This document shows, one piece after another, positions 10,585 to 20,636 of a DNA stretch of 64,000 bases. The notes beneath the pieces are model-generated. The model did not search any database and had not been told where the DNA came from. It was given only the letters and a program-made list of their open reading frames with translations. This DNA comes from Modestobacter muralis (GTDB taxonomy: Bacteria; Actinomycetota; Actinomycetes; Mycobacteriales; Geodermatophilaceae). The position numbers were made by a program, and so were the translations under genes. Each line of letters begins with the position of its first letter. The first letter of the stretch is position 1. The DNA lies in NCBI RefSeq assembly GCF_010682105.1, contig NZ_JAAGWH010000049.1:124001-188000 (forward strand), in the 5' to 3' direction.

Positions 10585-11426
10585 GCGGTCGTGTAGCGCG
10601 GGCGGCCGGCGAGGTCGGGGTGGTCGGCGACGTCGGTCCAGTGGCCGTGCGCCCGCACCAGCGCCGGCAGCGCGCTGCCCTGCAGGTCGGCGTGCTCGAT
10701 GCCCAGCCAGCCCCCCGGACGCAGCAGCCGGACGGCGGTGTCGAGCAGGCCGCGGACGACGTCGAGCCCGTCGGGACCGCCCCACAGCGCCAGCGGCGGG
10801 TCGTGGTCGACGACCTCGCGGGGCAGCCGGGCGTCGTCCGGGACGTAGGGCGGGTTGGACACGACGACGTCGACGGCGCCGTCGAGCTCGGTGAGCAGCG
10901 CGGGGTCGGTCATGTCCCCGGACAGCACCTCGACCGGGGTGTCGCCGGCCGAGGCCCGGGTCGCGGCGTTGTGCCGGGTCCACTCGATGGCCCCGGGGTC
11001 CCGCTCGACGGCGAGCACGCGGACGCCGGGGTGCTCGTTGGCCACCGCGAGCGCGATCGCGCCGGAGCCGGTGCCCAGGTCGACGACGGTCGGCGCGGGC
11101 AGCCCGGCGATCCGCTCCAGCACCCAGCCGGCGACCAGCTCGGTCTCCGGCCGTGGGACGAACACGCCGGGGCCGACGGACAGCTCGAGGTGGCGGAAGG
11201 GCGCCGTCCCGGTCAGGTGCTGCAGCGGCACCCGGTCGGCCCGCTGCTCGACCAACGCGGCGAACCGCGCGACGGCGTCGTCGGGGACCTCACCGGTGGT
11301 GAGCAGCGCGGTGCGGGAGACCCCGAGGGCGGCGGCCAGCAACAGCTCCGCGTCGACCCGCGGGGACTCCACGCCGGCCTCGGCCAGCCGGGCCGCCGCC
11401 TCGCGGACCAGCTGCTGGGCGGTCAG
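10554..11426 (-). CDS. prmC: release factor N5-glutamine methyltransferase
   Basis: SAM-dependent methyltransferase that methylates the GGQ glutamine of release factors; prfA lies directly upstream. The SAM motif [14 protein letters not shown] and the catalytic SNPPYVP motif are present. The first ATG/GTG in frame (GTG 11370-11372, at [10 protein letters not shown]) would drop helix 1 of the family's N-terminal domain. The frame stays open up to a CTG at 11424-11426 that overlaps the prfA TGA and yields [17 protein letters not shown], a good family N-terminus with Thr as second residue. I place the start there (290 residues), although 272 residues from the GTG is the conservative alternative. 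Confidence 0.9.
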   Translation of the reverse strand: MTAQQLVREAAARLAEAGVESPRVDAELLLAAALGVSRTALLTTGEVPDDAVARFAALVEQRADRVPLQHLTGTAPFRHLELSVGPGVFVPRPETELVAGWVLERIAGLPAPTVVDLGTGSGAIALAVANEHPGVRVLAVERDPGAIEWTRHNAATRASAGDTPVEVLSGDMTDPALLTELDGAVDVVVSNPPYVPDDARLPREVVDHDPPLALWGGPDGLDVVRGLLDTAVRLLRPGGWLGIEHADLQGSALPALVRAHGHWTDVADHPDLAGRPRYTTAQRSGHHAAT

Positions 11427-12505
11427 GACTCCCCCGCCAGGAGCTCGGCGGTGTGCGCGGCGGTGAGCGCGTCCAGCACCGGGTCGAGCTCCCCGTCGAG
11501 GACGGCGTCGAGGTTGTGCGCCTTGAAGCCCACCCGGTGGTCGGAGAGGCGGTTCTCCGGGTAGTTGTACGTGCGCACCCGCTCGCTGCGGTCGACGGTG
11601 CGCACCTGGCTCCGGCGCTGGTCGGAGGCGGCGGCCTCGGCCTCCTCGCGGGCGGCGGCCAGCAGCCGGGAGCGCAGCACGCGCAGCGCGGACTCCCGGT
11701 TCTGCAGTTGGCTCTTCTCGTTCTGCGAGCTGACCACGATGCCGGTGGGCAGGTGGGTGATCCGCACCGCGGAGTCGGTGGTGTTCACGCTCTGCCCACC
11801 GGGGCCCGACGAGCGGAAGACGTCGATGCGCAGGTCGTTCGGGTCGACGGTGACGTCGACGTCCTCGGCCTCGGGCAGCACCAGGACGCCGACGGCGGAG
11901 GTGTGGATGCGGCCCTGGGACTCGGTGACCGGCACCCGCTGCACCCGGTGGACCCCGGCCTCGAACTTCAGCCGGCTGAAGATCCCCTCGTCGGTGCGGG
12001 ACTTGATGGCCACCGCGACGTCCTTGTAACCGCCGAGCTCCGCCGGGACCGCCTCGAGGACCTCGATCGCCCAGCCGCGCCGCTCGGCGTAGCGCAGGTA
12101 CATCCGCAGCATGTCGCCGACGAACAGCGCGGACTCCGCGCCGCCCTCCCCCGCCTTGACCTCGAGGATGACGTCCTTCTCGTCGTCGGGGTCCTTGGGC
12201 AGCAGCAGCTCGTTCAGCCGGGCGCTCAGCTCGCCGACGGACGCCTCGAGCTGCTCGGCCTCGGCGACGAACGACAGGTCGTCAGCGGCGAACTCCTGGG
12301 CCGCGCCCAGGTCGTCGCGGGCGGCGTCCAGCGCGCGGACGGTCTCGACCACCGGGGCGAGGGCGGCGTAGCGGCGGCCCAGCCGGCGGGCGCGGGCGGC
12401 GTCGGCGTGCACGGCGGGGTCGGCGAGCTCGGCCTCGAGGTCACGGTGCTCCGCGAGCAGGCCGGCGAGCCGGTCGTTGCCGGACTCGGGACTGCTCACG
12501 GGCAC
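11423..12505 (-). CDS. prfA: peptide chain release factor 1
   Basis: Recognises UAA and UAG and hydrolyses peptidyl-tRNA; 360 residues. The GGQ catalytic motif is in [10 protein letters not shown] and the stop-codon tripeptide PVT (RF1 type, not SPF) is in [10 protein letters not shown]. Start GTG at 12503-12505, with a second GTG two codons later. The stop overlaps the apparent prmC start. A working RF1 recognises UAG, which bears on the in-frame amber codon at 42955. Confidence 0.96.
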   Translation of the reverse strand: MPVSSPESGNDRLAGLLAEHRDLEAELADPAVHADAARARRLGRRYAALAPVVETVRALDAARDDLGAAQEFAADDLSFVAEAEQLEASVGELSARLNELLLPKDPDDEKDVILEVKAGEGGAESALFVGDMLRMYLRYAERRGWAIEVLEAVPAELGGYKDVAVAIKSRTDEGIFSRLKFEAGVHRVQRVPVTESQGRIHTSAVGVLVLPEAEDVDVTVDPNDLRIDVFRSSGPGGQSVNTTDSAVRITHLPTGIVVSSQNEKSQLQNRESALRVLRSRLLAAAREEAEAAASDQRRSQVRTVDRSERVRTYNYPENRLSDHRVGFKAHNLDAVLDGELDPVLDALTAAHTAELLAGES

Positions 12506-12545
12506 TCTCCTGGCGTCGAGGGGTGGGCTGCTGTCCGGACATGAC

Positions 12546-12591
12546 GACGGCGCCTGTGCCGCTCTCCGGGGAGAGCGGCACAGGCGCCGTC
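12546..12591 (-). terminator. rpmE terminator hairpin
   Basis: A perfect 22-bp inverted repeat (12546-12567 with 12570-12591, apex CCGG) between rpmE and prfA. There is no U-tract, as is common for actinobacterial hairpin terminators. It should separate the rpmE transcript from prfA-prmC. Confidence 0.8.
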
Positions 12592-12598
12592 GGGGGTG

Positions 12599-12835
12599 CT
12601 ACTTCTCGGCGTCGGTGCTGGCGCCGGTGTTGCGCTTGCCGAACCGCTTCTCGAAGCGGGCGACGCGGCCACCGGTGTCCAGGATGCGCTGCTTGCCCGT
12701 GTAGAACGGGTGGCAGGCCGAGCAGGTCTCGACGGTCATGGTGCCGCCGGCCGCCGTGCTCTTGGTCTGGAACGTGTTGCCGCAACCGCAGGTCACCGTG
12801 GTGACGTGGTAGTCCGGGTGGATGTCGGCCTTCAT
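12599..12835 (-). CDS. rpmE: 50S ribosomal protein L31 (zinc type)
   Basis: Ribosomal protein bL31, 78 residues. It keeps the zinc-ribbon cysteines (CGCGNTF and [11 protein letters not shown]), so it is the C+ paralogue used when zinc is sufficient. The ATG at 12833-12835 starts [10 protein letters not shown], the canonical N-terminus; the frame extends 14 codons further without merit. GAGAGAGGG lies about ten bases upstream. It is downstream of rho, as in many actinobacteria and bacilli. Confidence 0.95.
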   Translation of the reverse strand: MKADIHPDYHVTTVTCGCGNTFQTKSTAAGGTMTVETCSACHPFYTGKQRILDTGGRVARFEKRFGKRNTGASTDAEK

Positions 12836-12924
12836 GCCGGTACACCCTCTCTCTGGTCTCGTGGTCTGGTGTCTCACACGCCGCCGGGGTCTGGCCGACC
12901 CACGCGACGAAGGCTCGATGGACC

Positions 12925-12930
12925 AGTGTA
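12925..12930 (-). promoter_or_regulatory. candidate -10 box of rpmE
   Basis: Minus-strand TACACT, about 90 bp upstream of the rpmE ATG; the upstream TTCCAT at 16-bp spacing is a weak -35. It lies between the palindromic element at 12952 and rpmE, so rpmE probably has its own promoter in addition to readthrough from rho. Confidence 0.35.
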
Positions 12931-12951
12931 CGGCCCTCGCGAGGTGATGGA

Positions 12952-13013
12952 ACGGCCCCCTCGCAGGGCCCCACCGCGAGCGTGCTCGCGGTGGGGGGCG
13001 AGAGGGTCCTTCC
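12952..13013 (-). repeat. dispersed palindromic element after rho
   Basis: Minus-strand copy beginning directly after the rho stop (TGAGGAAGGACC). It has a perfect 13-bp inner stem at 12969-12981 / 12984-12996, and an outer stem GCGAGAGGGTCC with GGCCCCCTCGC. Probably the rho terminator. Confidence 0.85.
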
Positions 13014-15488
13014 TCAGTCCTTCTCGCCCAGGCCCAGGGTCGTCTTCTGGACCTGCATGAGGAACTCGATGTTGTTGCGGGTCTTGCGCATGCGGTCGAG
13101 CAGCAGCTCGAGGGCCTGCTGGGGCTCCAGGGCCGAGAGCACCCGGCGCAGCTTGATCACGATCGCCAGCTCGTCCGGGGAGAGGAGGATCTCCTCCTTG
13201 CGGGTGCTGGAGGCGTTCACGTCGACGGCGGGGAAGACCCGCTTGTCGGCCAGCCGCCGGTCGAGCTTGAGCTCGGCGTTCCCGGTGCCCTTGAACTCCT
13301 CGAAGATGACCGTGTCCATCGTCGACCCGGTCTCGACCAGCGCCGAGGCGATGATCGTCAGCGAGCCGCCGTTCTCGATGTTGCGGGCGGCACCGAGGAA
13401 GCGCTTCGGCGGGTAGAGCGCCGTGGAGTCGACGCCACCGGAGAGGATGCGCCCGCTGGCGGGGGCCGCCAGGTTGTAGGCGCGGCCCAGCCGGGTGATC
13501 GAGTCCAGCAGGACGACGACGTCGTGGCCCATCTCGACCAGGCGCTTGGCCCGCTCGATCGACAGCTCCGCGACCGTGGTGTGGTCGGCCGGCGGCCGGT
13601 CGAAGGTCGAGGCGATGACCTCGCCCTTCACCGAGCGCTGCATGTCGGTGACCTCCTCGGGCCGCTCGTCGACGAGCACGACCATGAGGTGGACCTCGGG
13701 GTTGTTCACCGCGATGGCGTTGGCGATCGACTGCAGCACCATGGTCTTGCCGGCCTTGGGCGGGCTGACGATCAGGGCGCGCTGGCCCTTCCCGATCGGC
13801 ATGACCAGGTCCATGATCCGGGTCGTCATCAGGTGCGACTCGGTCTCCAGCCGCAGGCGGTCCTGCGGGTAGAGCGGGGTCAGCTTGGTGAACTCCGGCC
13901 GGTCCTTGGCCTGCTCGGGGTCCAGGCCGTTGACCGACTCGAGCCGGACGAGCGCGTTGTACTTGTCCTTCTTCTCGCCCTCACGGGGCTGACGGACCGC
14001 ACCGGTGATCGCGTCACCGCGGCGCAGGCCGTAGCGGCGCACCTGGGCCAGGGAGACGTAGACGTCGTTCGGGCCGGTGAGGTAGCCGGACGTGCGCACG
14101 AAGGCGTAGCTGTCCAGCACGTCCAGGATGCCGGCGACCGGCAGCAGGACGTCGTCGTCGCTGACGGCGGGCTCACCGGAGTCGAAGCGCTCGCGGCCAC
14201 CGGGGGCGTTGCCGCCGCGGCGGTTGCGGTCGCGGTACCGGCGACCCCGGCGGCCACGGCCGTCGAAGTCGTCGTCGTCCTCGTCGGGGCGGGCGTCACG
14301 GTCGGCGCGCGCGGCGTCGGGGCGCTCGGTGCGGGTGTCCGTGCGGGCACCGTCCCGCCCGGCGTCACGCCCGTCGCGGCCGTCGCGGGCACCGTCGTTG
14401 GCGTTGCGGTTGCGGTTGCGGCCGCCCCGCTCCTCGCCGTCGCGGGCAGCGCCGTCACGGTTGCGGTCATCGCGGTCGGCACCGTCACGGGCCGGGCGGT
14501 CAGCACCGTCACGCGCCGGACGCTCGCCACCATCACGAGCCGGACGGTCAGCACCGTCACGGGCCGGACGGTCGCCACCGTCACGCACGGGACGCTCGCC
14601 ACCCTCACGAGCCGGACGGTCGCCACCGTCACGGGCCGGACGGTCGCCACCGTCACGCACGGGACGCTCGCCACCCTCACGAGCCGGACGGTCGCCACCA
14701 TCACGCACGGGACGGTCGCCACCATCACGCACGGGACGGTCGCCACCGTCACGCACGGGACGCTCGCCACCCTCACGAGCCGGACGGTCGCCACCGTCAC
14801 GGGCGGGACGGTCGCCACCGTCACGCACGGGACGCTCGCCACCCTCACGAGCCGGACGGTCGCCACCGTCACGGGCGGCGCGCTCGCGGCGGGTGCGCGG
14901 CGGGCGCTCCTCCTCGGTGCGGGCCTCGACCTGCGAGTCCTGCGCGTCGCGGCCGCCGGCCTGGACCGGGGCACTGTCGGCGACGGCCGGCTCGGTCACG
15001 GTCTCGGCGGTGTCCACGGTCGGGGCGCCGGCGGGACGGCTGGCGCCGCGGCGGCGACGGCCGGTGGGGGCGGGGTCGGCCACGGCGTCCGGGGTGCTGT
15101 CGTCCGCGGGGGCGCCGGTGACCGGACCCCCGTTGGCGCCACCGCTGACCGGCGCCTCGAGCGGGGCGGCCGAGGCGGGGGCACTCGGGGCGGGCGGCGT
15201 GGTGTCGCCCGGGATGCTGTCGGCGCGGGGCGCCGGGGCATCAGCGGCGGGCGCGGAGCCAGTGGTGCCGGACCCGCCCACCTGCCGCTCGGAGATGGCG
15301 GCGACGAGGTCGCTCTTGCGCATCTTGCCGGTGCCGGCGATGCCCAGCTCGCCGGCCAGGCGCTGCAGCTCGGGCAGCAGCATCCCGGCCAGGCCGGTGC
15401 CGCGGCGACGGGAGCGGGCGGCCGCTCCGTTGCCGGCGGCTGCCTCGTCGGACGGTGCGCCGTCGAGGAGGTCGGTGGTCTCGCTCAC
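13014..15488 (-). CDS. rho: transcription termination factor Rho with large disordered insert
   Basis: RNA helicase that terminates transcription, 824 residues against about 420 in E. coli. A Rho-N SAP-like domain ([22 protein letters not shown]) is near residues 35-70. A roughly 340-residue insert rich in Arg, Gly, Asp and Glu follows, including about seventeen 8-residue units of the type (A/V)R(D/E)GG(D/E)RP. Then come the cold-shock RNA-binding fold ([20 protein letters not shown]), Walker A (SPPKAGKTM) and the C-terminal ATPase. High-GC Gram-positive Rhos commonly carry such inserts, which add RNA affinity. Start is GTG 15486-15488. A 230-bp leader precedes it and could allow autoregulation. 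Confidence 0.96.
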   Translation of the reverse strand: MSETTDLLDGAPSDEAAAGNGAAARSRRRGTGLAGMLLPELQRLAGELGIAGTGKMRKSDLVAAISERQVGGSGTTGSAPAADAPAPRADSIPGDTTPPAPSAPASAAPLEAPVSGGANGGPVTGAPADDSTPDAVADPAPTGRRRRGASRPAGAPTVDTAETVTEPAVADSAPVQAGGRDAQDSQVEARTEEERPPRTRRERAARDGGDRPAREGGERPVRDGGDRPARDGGDRPAREGGERPVRDGGDRPVRDGGDRPVRDGGDRPAREGGERPVRDGGDRPARDGGDRPAREGGERPVRDGGDRPARDGADRPARDGGERPARDGADRPARDGADRDDRNRDGAARDGEERGGRNRNRNANDGARDGRDGRDAGRDGARTDTRTERPDAARADRDARPDEDDDDFDGRGRRGRRYRDRNRRGGNAPGGRERFDSGEPAVSDDDVLLPVAGILDVLDSYAFVRTSGYLTGPNDVYVSLAQVRRYGLRRGDAITGAVRQPREGEKKDKYNALVRLESVNGLDPEQAKDRPEFTKLTPLYPQDRLRLETESHLMTTRIMDLVMPIGKGQRALIVSPPKAGKTMVLQSIANAIAVNNPEVHLMVVLVDERPEEVTDMQRSVKGEVIASTFDRPPADHTTVAELSIERAKRLVEMGHDVVVLLDSITRLGRAYNLAAPASGRILSGGVDSTALYPPKRFLGAARNIENGGSLTIIASALVETGSTMDTVIFEEFKGTGNAELKLDRRLADKRVFPAVDVNASSTRKEEILLSPDELAIVIKLRRVLSALEPQQALELLLDRMRKTRNNIEFLMQVQKTTLGLGEKD
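14470..14880 (-). repeat. 24-bp coding minisatellite inside rho
   Basis: About seventeen imperfect tandem 24-bp units encoding (A/V)R(D/E)GG(D/E)RP. Several neighbouring units are identical, for example around 14690-14760, which points to recent expansion or gene conversion. All changes keep the frame. Spacing and sequence do not fit a CRISPR array. Confidence 0.9.
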
Positions 15489-15679
15489 GTACAGGTCCTT
15501 CCCTGCGGTGACCTGCGCCTACCAGCGCAGGAGGTGACCCGCTCCCTGAGGCGAGAGCCCTGGTGAGGACGTCCGCGTCGGCGGGGAGTGCACGGGTCTG
15601 TGGAGGTGCGAGGAGGTCGGCGGCGACGGATCGCGGCCCACGCCCCGCTCGAGGCGCGCCCGGAGGCGGCTACAACGTC

Positions 15680-15709
15680 AGCCTAGACACAGCCTGACGT
15701 CGCCCACAA
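15680..15709 (-). promoter_or_regulatory. candidate rho promoter
   Basis: Minus-strand TTGTGG (15704-15709) and TAGGCT (15680-15685) separated by 18 bp, about 190 bp upstream of the rho start. The rest of the 15489-15718 gap holds no gene that I can see. Confidence 0.4.
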
Positions 15710-15718
15710 CACAGTCCG

Positions 15719-16702
15719 TCACCGGTGTGTTCCAGGCGACTCAGACGATACCGCACCGTGATCACGCCCCTGCGGGGTGACGACCGCGCCGTCGTGGTCG
15801 ACGCGCAGCGGCAGGCAGGCCCACCCCTCGGGGACGGCGGCGGCCAGCTCGCGCACCGCCGCGGCCGGGGCCGGGTCGCCCGGGTGCTCGTCGGGGCCCA
15901 GCACGGCCAGCGCGAGCACGCACGGCCCGGCGCCGGAGACCACCGCGGCGTGACCGTCGGTGCGCAGCCGGGCCAGCAGCTCCGCGCTGGCGGGCATCGC
16001 CGCGGCACGCTGGGGCTGGTGCAGTCGGTCCTCGGTGCCCTCGAAGAGCAGCGCCGGGTCACGGGTGAGCGCGTGCACGAGCAGCGCCGAGCGGCCGGCG
16101 GCGTGGGCGGCGTCGGCGTGCGGCACGGTGGCCGGCAGCAGCCCGCGGGCCAGGTGGGTCGACAGCGTGGTGCCCGGGACGAAGAGCACCGGGGTGATGG
16201 TCGGGTCGACGGCCAGCCGGGCCGCCCGGGCGCCGGCCGGCGTCGTCCAGGACAGGGTCGCCCCGCCCAGCAGGCACGGCGCGACGTTGTCCGGGTGGCC
16301 CTCCAGCTCCGACAGCAGCCGCAGCACGGCCGCGTCGTCGACGGCGGTCACGTCGGGGCACAGCGCCCAGGCGGCGAGCACGCCGGCGGTGACGGCGGCG
16401 GCCGAGGAGCCCATCCCCCGGCCCTGCGGGATGCCGTTGCGTGCGGTGAGCCGGAGCCCGGACGGCGTCCAGCCCAGCTCGGCGCACGCCGCGCGGAACG
16501 CCTGCACGACCAGGTGCGACTCGTCGGTGGGCAGCTCGCCGGCGCCCTCACCGGAGACCTCGACGACCAGGCCGCCGTCGGTGACCGCGACGTCGAGGGT
16601 GTCCCAGCAGGTGAGCGCCAACCCGGCGCAGTCGAAGGCCGGCCCGAGGTTCGCGCTCGTCGCCGGCACCCGGATGCGGACTCCCCCGGCCCCGTTGCCC
16701 AC
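15719..16702 (-). CDS. thrB: homoserine kinase
   Basis: GHMP-family kinase that phosphorylates homoserine for threonine synthesis, about 327 residues. The ATP-binding motif GIPQGRGMGSSAAAV and the N-terminal strand VRIRVPATSANLGPAFD are present; the GHMP C-terminal motif VVSGAGPCVLAL closes the domain. The GTG at 16700-16702 is 8 bp after the thrC stop. An in-frame CTG at 16712-16714, overlapping the thrC TGA, would give [11 protein letters not shown] and is a real alternative. Last gene of the hom-thrC-thrB operon. Confidence 0.94.
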   Translation of the reverse strand: MGNGAGGVRIRVPATSANLGPAFDCAGLALTCWDTLDVAVTDGGLVVEVSGEGAGELPTDESHLVVQAFRAACAELGWTPSGLRLTARNGIPQGRGMGSSAAAVTAGVLAAWALCPDVTAVDDAAVLRLLSELEGHPDNVAPCLLGGATLSWTTPAGARAARLAVDPTITPVLFVPGTTLSTHLARGLLPATVPHADAAHAAGRSALLVHALTRDPALLFEGTEDRLHQPQRAAAMPASAELLARLRTDGHAAVVSGAGPCVLALAVLGPDEHPGDPAPAAAVRELAAAVPEGWACLPLRVDHDGAVVTPQGRDHGAVSSESPGTHR

Positions 16703-16710
16703 CGTGGTGC

Positions 16711-17793
16711 TCAGAGCCCGAGCTGGGCGGCCGCCGCGGCGGCGTCGACCGGGACGGTGACCGGCACCGGCGCTCCGGAGATGGCCCACTCCGGGTCCTT
16801 GAGGCCGTTGCCGGTGACCGTGCAGACCACCCGCTGGCCCGGCTCCAGGCCGCCGGCCTCGGCGACCTGCAGCAGCCCGGCGACCGAGGCGGCCGAGGCC
16901 GGCTCGACGAAGACGGCCTCGCTGCGGGCCAGCAGCCGGTAGGCGGCCAGGATCGCCCGGTCGGTGACGGCGTCGATCCGGCCGCCGGACTCGTCCCGGG
17001 CGGCCAGCGCCTTGGTCCAGGACGCAGGGTTGCCGATCCGGATGGCGGTGGCGATCGTCTCGGGGCGCTCGACCACCCGGCCGGTCACGATCGGCGCGGC
17101 GCCGGCGGCCTGGAAGCCCCACATCGCCGGCGTGTGCGTGGCGGTGCCGTCAGCGGCGTACTCGCGGTAGCCCTGCCAGTAGGCGGTGATGTTGCCGGCG
17201 TTGCCGACCGGCAGGCAGTGCACGTCCGGGGCGTCGCCGAGGACGTCGACGATCTCGAACGCGGCCGTCTTCTGCCCCTCGATGCGGTACTGGTTGACGC
17301 TGTTGACCAGGCTGACCGGGTAGTCGATGGCGAGCTTGCTGGCCAGCGCCAGGCAGTCGTCGAAGTTGCCCTCGACCTGCAGCAGCTTGGCCCCGTGCAC
17401 CAGCGCCTGGGCGAGCTTGCCGGTGGCGATCTTGCCCTGCGGCACGAGGACGGCGCAGGTCATCCCGGCGCGGGCGGCGTAGGCCGCGGCACTCGCGCTG
17501 GTGTTGCCGGTGGAGGCGCAGATGACGGCCTGGGCGCCCTCCTCGAGGGCCTTGGTGATCGCCATCGTCATGCCGCGGTCCTTGAACGACCCGGTCGGGT
17601 TGGCGCCCTCGACCTTGAGGAACACCTCGCAGCCGGTGCGGCGGGAGAGCTCCGGTGCGGGCACCAGCGGGGTCGCCCCCTCCTGCAGGGTCACCACCGG
17701 CGTCGACGGGCTCACCGGCAGCCGGTCCCGGTAGGCCTCGATCAGCCCCGGCCAGAACGGATGGACCGCTCCGCTCGACGTCGTCCCGGTCAT
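16711..17793 (-). CDS. thrC: threonine synthase
   Basis: PLP enzyme converting O-phosphohomoserine to threonine, 360 residues. PLP lysine in [11 protein letters not shown]; the phosphate-binding [19 protein letters not shown] and the C-terminal [10 protein letters not shown] motifs are typical of the short bacterial form. The ATG (17791-17793) overlaps the hom TGA in an ATGA junction, so hom and thrC are coupled. Confidence 0.96.
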   Translation of the reverse strand: MTGTTSSGAVHPFWPGLIEAYRDRLPVSPSTPVVTLQEGATPLVPAPELSRRTGCEVFLKVEGANPTGSFKDRGMTMAITKALEEGAQAVICASTGNTSASAAAYAARAGMTCAVLVPQGKIATGKLAQALVHGAKLLQVEGNFDDCLALASKLAIDYPVSLVNSVNQYRIEGQKTAAFEIVDVLGDAPDVHCLPVGNAGNITAYWQGYREYAADGTATHTPAMWGFQAAGAAPIVTGRVVERPETIATAIRIGNPASWTKALAARDESGGRIDAVTDRAILAAYRLLARSEAVFVEPASAASVAGLLQVAEAGGLEPGQRVVCTVTGNGLKDPEWAISGAPVPVTVPVDAAAAAAQLGL

Positions 17794-19088
17794 GACAGCC
17801 CCTCGACTCGTAGGACGCTGGTGACGCCCCGGACAGCGGGCATCTCCCGCAGCTTCTCCACCGTGGTGGCCAGCGCCGCGTCGGGCGCCCGGTGGGTGAC
17901 GATGACCAGTGTGGCGGCGTCGCCGTGCCCGTCCTGGCGGACGGTGGCGATGCTGACGCCGTGCGCGGCGAACTCCTGCGCGACCTGGGCCAGCACGCCC
18001 GGCACGTCCGCGACGTCCAGGCTCACGTGGTAGCGGGTGGGGGTGTCGGCCATCGGGCGCACGGTCAGCCCGGCGTAGCCGGTCGTCCCGGGGCCGGCCA
18101 CGCCGTTGATGCGGTTGCGGGCGACGGCGACCAGGTCGCCCAGGACGGCGCTGGCGGTGGGCTCGCCGCCGGCCCCGCGTCCGTAGAACATCAGCTCGCC
18201 GGCGGCCTCGGCCTCGACGAAGACGGCGTTGAACGCCCCGCCGACCGCGGCCAGCGGGTGCGTCGTCGGGATCATCGCCGGGTGCACCCGGACGGCGACC
18301 GCGTCGTCGGCGCCGTTGGACCCGGCGACCCGCTCGCAGATGGCCAGCAGCTTGACCGTGCAGCCGATCTCCGCGGCCCGGGCGACATCGGTGGCCGAGA
18401 CCGCGGAGATGCCCTCGCGGTACACGTCGGCGGCGGTCACCGGGGAGTGGAAGGCCAGCGAGGCCAGGATCGCGGCCTTCGCGGCGGCGTCGAAGCCGTC
18501 GACGTCGGCGGTCGGGTCGGCCTCGGCGTAACCCAGCTCGGTGGCCTCGGCCAGCGCCTCGCCGAAGCCGGCGCCGGTCTCGGCCATCCGGGACAGGATG
18601 TAGTTCGTCGTCCCGTTGACGATGCCCACGACCCGGCGCAGCTGGTCACCGGCCAGGGACTCCCGCAGCGGGCGCAGCAGCGGGATGGCCCCGGCGACGG
18701 CGGCCTCGTAGTAGAGGTCCACCCCGCCCTCGGCGGCCGCGGCGTGCAGCGCGACGCCGTCGTCGGCGAGCAGCGTCTTGTTGGCGCTGACCACGGACTT
18801 GCCCGCGGCCATCGCGGCCAGCAGCAGCGAGCGGGCCGGCTCGATGCCGCCGATCACCTCGACCACCAGGTCGACGTCGGGTCGGGTCACCAGCACCATC
18901 GCGTCGGTGGTGAGCAGGTCGGCCGGGACGTCGGGGTGCCGGTCGGGACGCCGGACGGCGACCCCGGCGACCTCAATCCGGCGGCCCACCCGGGCGGCGA
19001 GGTCCTCGGCCTGCTCGGACAGCAGGCGCAGCACGGCGCCGCCGACGGTGCCGCAGCCGAGCAGCGCGACCTTCAGGGGCTCGCTCAC
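17790..19088 (-). CDS. hom: homoserine dehydrogenase
   Basis: NAD(P)H-dependent reduction of aspartate semialdehyde to homoserine, 432 residues. The N-terminal dinucleotide motif [12 protein letters not shown], the catalytic segment [11 protein letters not shown] and [17 protein letters not shown] are all intact. A C-terminal ACT domain ([18 protein letters not shown]) is the usual threonine-feedback sensor. The GTG start at 19086-19088 overlaps the lysA TGA by 3 bp. Confidence 0.96.
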   Translation of the reverse strand: MSEPLKVALLGCGTVGGAVLRLLSEQAEDLAARVGRRIEVAGVAVRRPDRHPDVPADLLTTDAMVLVTRPDVDLVVEVIGGIEPARSLLLAAMAAGKSVVSANKTLLADDGVALHAAAAEGGVDLYYEAAVAGAIPLLRPLRESLAGDQLRRVVGIVNGTTNYILSRMAETGAGFGEALAEATELGYAEADPTADVDGFDAAAKAAILASLAFHSPVTAADVYREGISAVSATDVARAAEIGCTVKLLAICERVAGSNGADDAVAVRVHPAMIPTTHPLAAVGGAFNAVFVEAEAAGELMFYGRGAGGEPTASAVLGDLVAVARNRINGVAGPGTTGYAGLTVRPMADTPTRYHVSLDVADVPGVLAQVAQEFAAHGVSIATVRQDGHGDAATLVIVTHRAPDAALATTVEKLREMPAVRGVTSVLRVEGLS

Positions 19089-20578
19089 GAGGTTGCTCCG
19101 ACCGGGTGCTCGGGGGCCGGCTGGTCGATCGCCGGGCTGGGGGCGGGGACGCCGGCGAGGACGGCGTCGAGGGCGAACACGTCGGCCAGTGTCTGCCGAC
19201 GGACGATCTCGGTGGCCGCACCGTCGCGCACGGCGACCACCGGGGGCTTGAGCAGGTAGTTGTAGTTGCTCGCCATCGACCAGCAGTAGGCGCCGGTGGC
19301 GGCGACCGCCAGCAGGTCGCCGGCCTGGACGTCGGAGGGCAGCCACAGGTCGCGGACCAGGATGTCGCCGCTCTCGCAGTGCTTGCCGACCACCCGGCAC
19401 AGCGCCGGCGGGGCGTCGGAGCTGCGGTTGGCCAGCACGCAGGTGTAGCTGGCGTCGTAGAGGGCGGTGCGGATGTTGTCGCTCATCCCGCCGTCGACCG
19501 AGACGTAGTTGCGCACCAGCGGGGCGCCCGGCGAGCCGCCGGAGCCCAGCCGCACCGGCTTGATGGTGCCGATCTCGTAGAGGGTCACCGTGCCCGGCCC
19601 GGCGATGGCCCGGCCCGGCTCGACGGCCAGCCGCGGCACCGGCAGCCCCAGCGCCGCACACTCGGCGGCGACCACCGAGCGCAGCTTCACCGCGACGTCG
19701 GCGGCGCTGACCGGGTCGTCCTCGGACAGGTAGGCGATGCCGAAGCCACCGCCGAGGTTGAGCTCGCCGAGCACCTCCCCGGTGGCCTGGTGGACCTGGC
19801 CCATCAGCCCGACGACGCGGTGCGCGGCGGCCTCGAACCCGGCGGTGTCGAAGATCTGCGACCCGACGTGGCTGTGCAGGCCCGACAGGTGCAGCGCCGG
19901 CTCCCGGATGACCCGGACGGCGGCGGTGAGCGCGTCCCCGGTGGCGAGGGAGAAGCCGAACTTCTGGTCCTCGTGGGCGGTGGCGATGAACTCGTGGGTG
20001 TGCGCCTCGATGCCGACCGTGGAGCGGATCAGCACCGGTACCGGCGCGCCCCCGGCGGCCACCCGGTCCGCGGCGAGGGGCACCAGGCGCTCGATCTCGT
20101 CGAAGGAGTCCAGCACCACGTGGCCGATGCCGGCGTCGACGGCCAGCTGCAGCTCCACCAGCGACTTGTTGTTGCCGTGCAGCGCGATCCGCCCGGCCGG
20201 GAAGCCGGCGGCCAGCGCGACGGCCAGCTCGTTGCCGCTGCAGGCGTCCAGGTGCAGCCCGTCCTCGGCGATCCAGCGGGCCACCTGCCCGCAGAGGAAC
20301 GCCTTGGAGGCGTAGTGGACGTCGGCGTCGGTGAAGGCGTCGGCGAAGTCCGCGGCCCGGCTGCGGAAGTCGGCCTCGTCGAGGACGAACAGCGGGGTGC
20401 CGTGCGCACGCGCCAGGTCGGTCACCGACCGGCCGGCCAGGTGCAGCTCGCCGTCGACGCGGCGGGCCGAACGCGGCCACACCAGGGGGTCGAGCGCGCC
20501 GAGGTCGTCGGGGGCGGGACCCGCGGCCGGCGGCGGGGAGATGCCGGCGTGCAGCGGCCCGGCGGGGTGCGCCCTCAC
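19085..20578 (-). CDS. lysA: diaminopimelate decarboxylase
   Basis: Final step of lysine synthesis, meso-DAP to lysine, PLP-dependent alanine-racemase fold III; 497 residues. The PLP lysine is in HYASKAFLC, with the HSHVGSQI, GGGFGIAY and CESGDIL motifs. The start GTG at 20576-20578 (RAHPAGPLH) has GAGAGGA six bases upstream and is preferred to the upstream ATG at 20615, which has no such site. It is the first gene of the coupled lysA-hom-thrC-thrB group and follows argS by 58 bp. Confidence 0.95.
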   Translation of the reverse strand: MRAHPAGPLHAGISPPPAAGPAPDDLGALDPLVWPRSARRVDGELHLAGRSVTDLARAHGTPLFVLDEADFRSRAADFADAFTDADVHYASKAFLCGQVARWIAEDGLHLDACSGNELAVALAAGFPAGRIALHGNNKSLVELQLAVDAGIGHVVLDSFDEIERLVPLAADRVAAGGAPVPVLIRSTVGIEAHTHEFIATAHEDQKFGFSLATGDALTAAVRVIREPALHLSGLHSHVGSQIFDTAGFEAAAHRVVGLMGQVHQATGEVLGELNLGGGFGIAYLSEDDPVSAADVAVKLRSVVAAECAALGLPVPRLAVEPGRAIAGPGTVTLYEIGTIKPVRLGSGGSPGAPLVRNYVSVDGGMSDNIRTALYDASYTCVLANRSSDAPPALCRVVGKHCESGDILVRDLWLPSDVQAGDLLAVAATGAYCWSMASNYNYLLKPPVVAVRDGAATEIVRRQTLADVFALDAVLAGVPAPSPAIDQPAPEHPVGATS

Positions 20579-20636
20579 GGTCGGTCCTCTCGGTCGCGCA
20601 GGGGCGGACGTGGCCACTTCCGCCCGGGGTCGGCGG

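Noticed and set aside
14470-14880. CRISPR-like array
   Set aside because: 24-bp units are contiguous without spacers and encode an in-frame Rho insert.
14128-15537. Long plus-strand frames with SPPSRAGR-type repeats opposite rho
   Set aside because: Antisense reading of the rho minisatellite; no RBS or family similarity.
17790-20480. An 896-codon fused protein covering hom and part of lysA
   Set aside because: The upstream part is lysA read in the wrong frame; lysA has its own intact frame and hom starts at GTG 19088.
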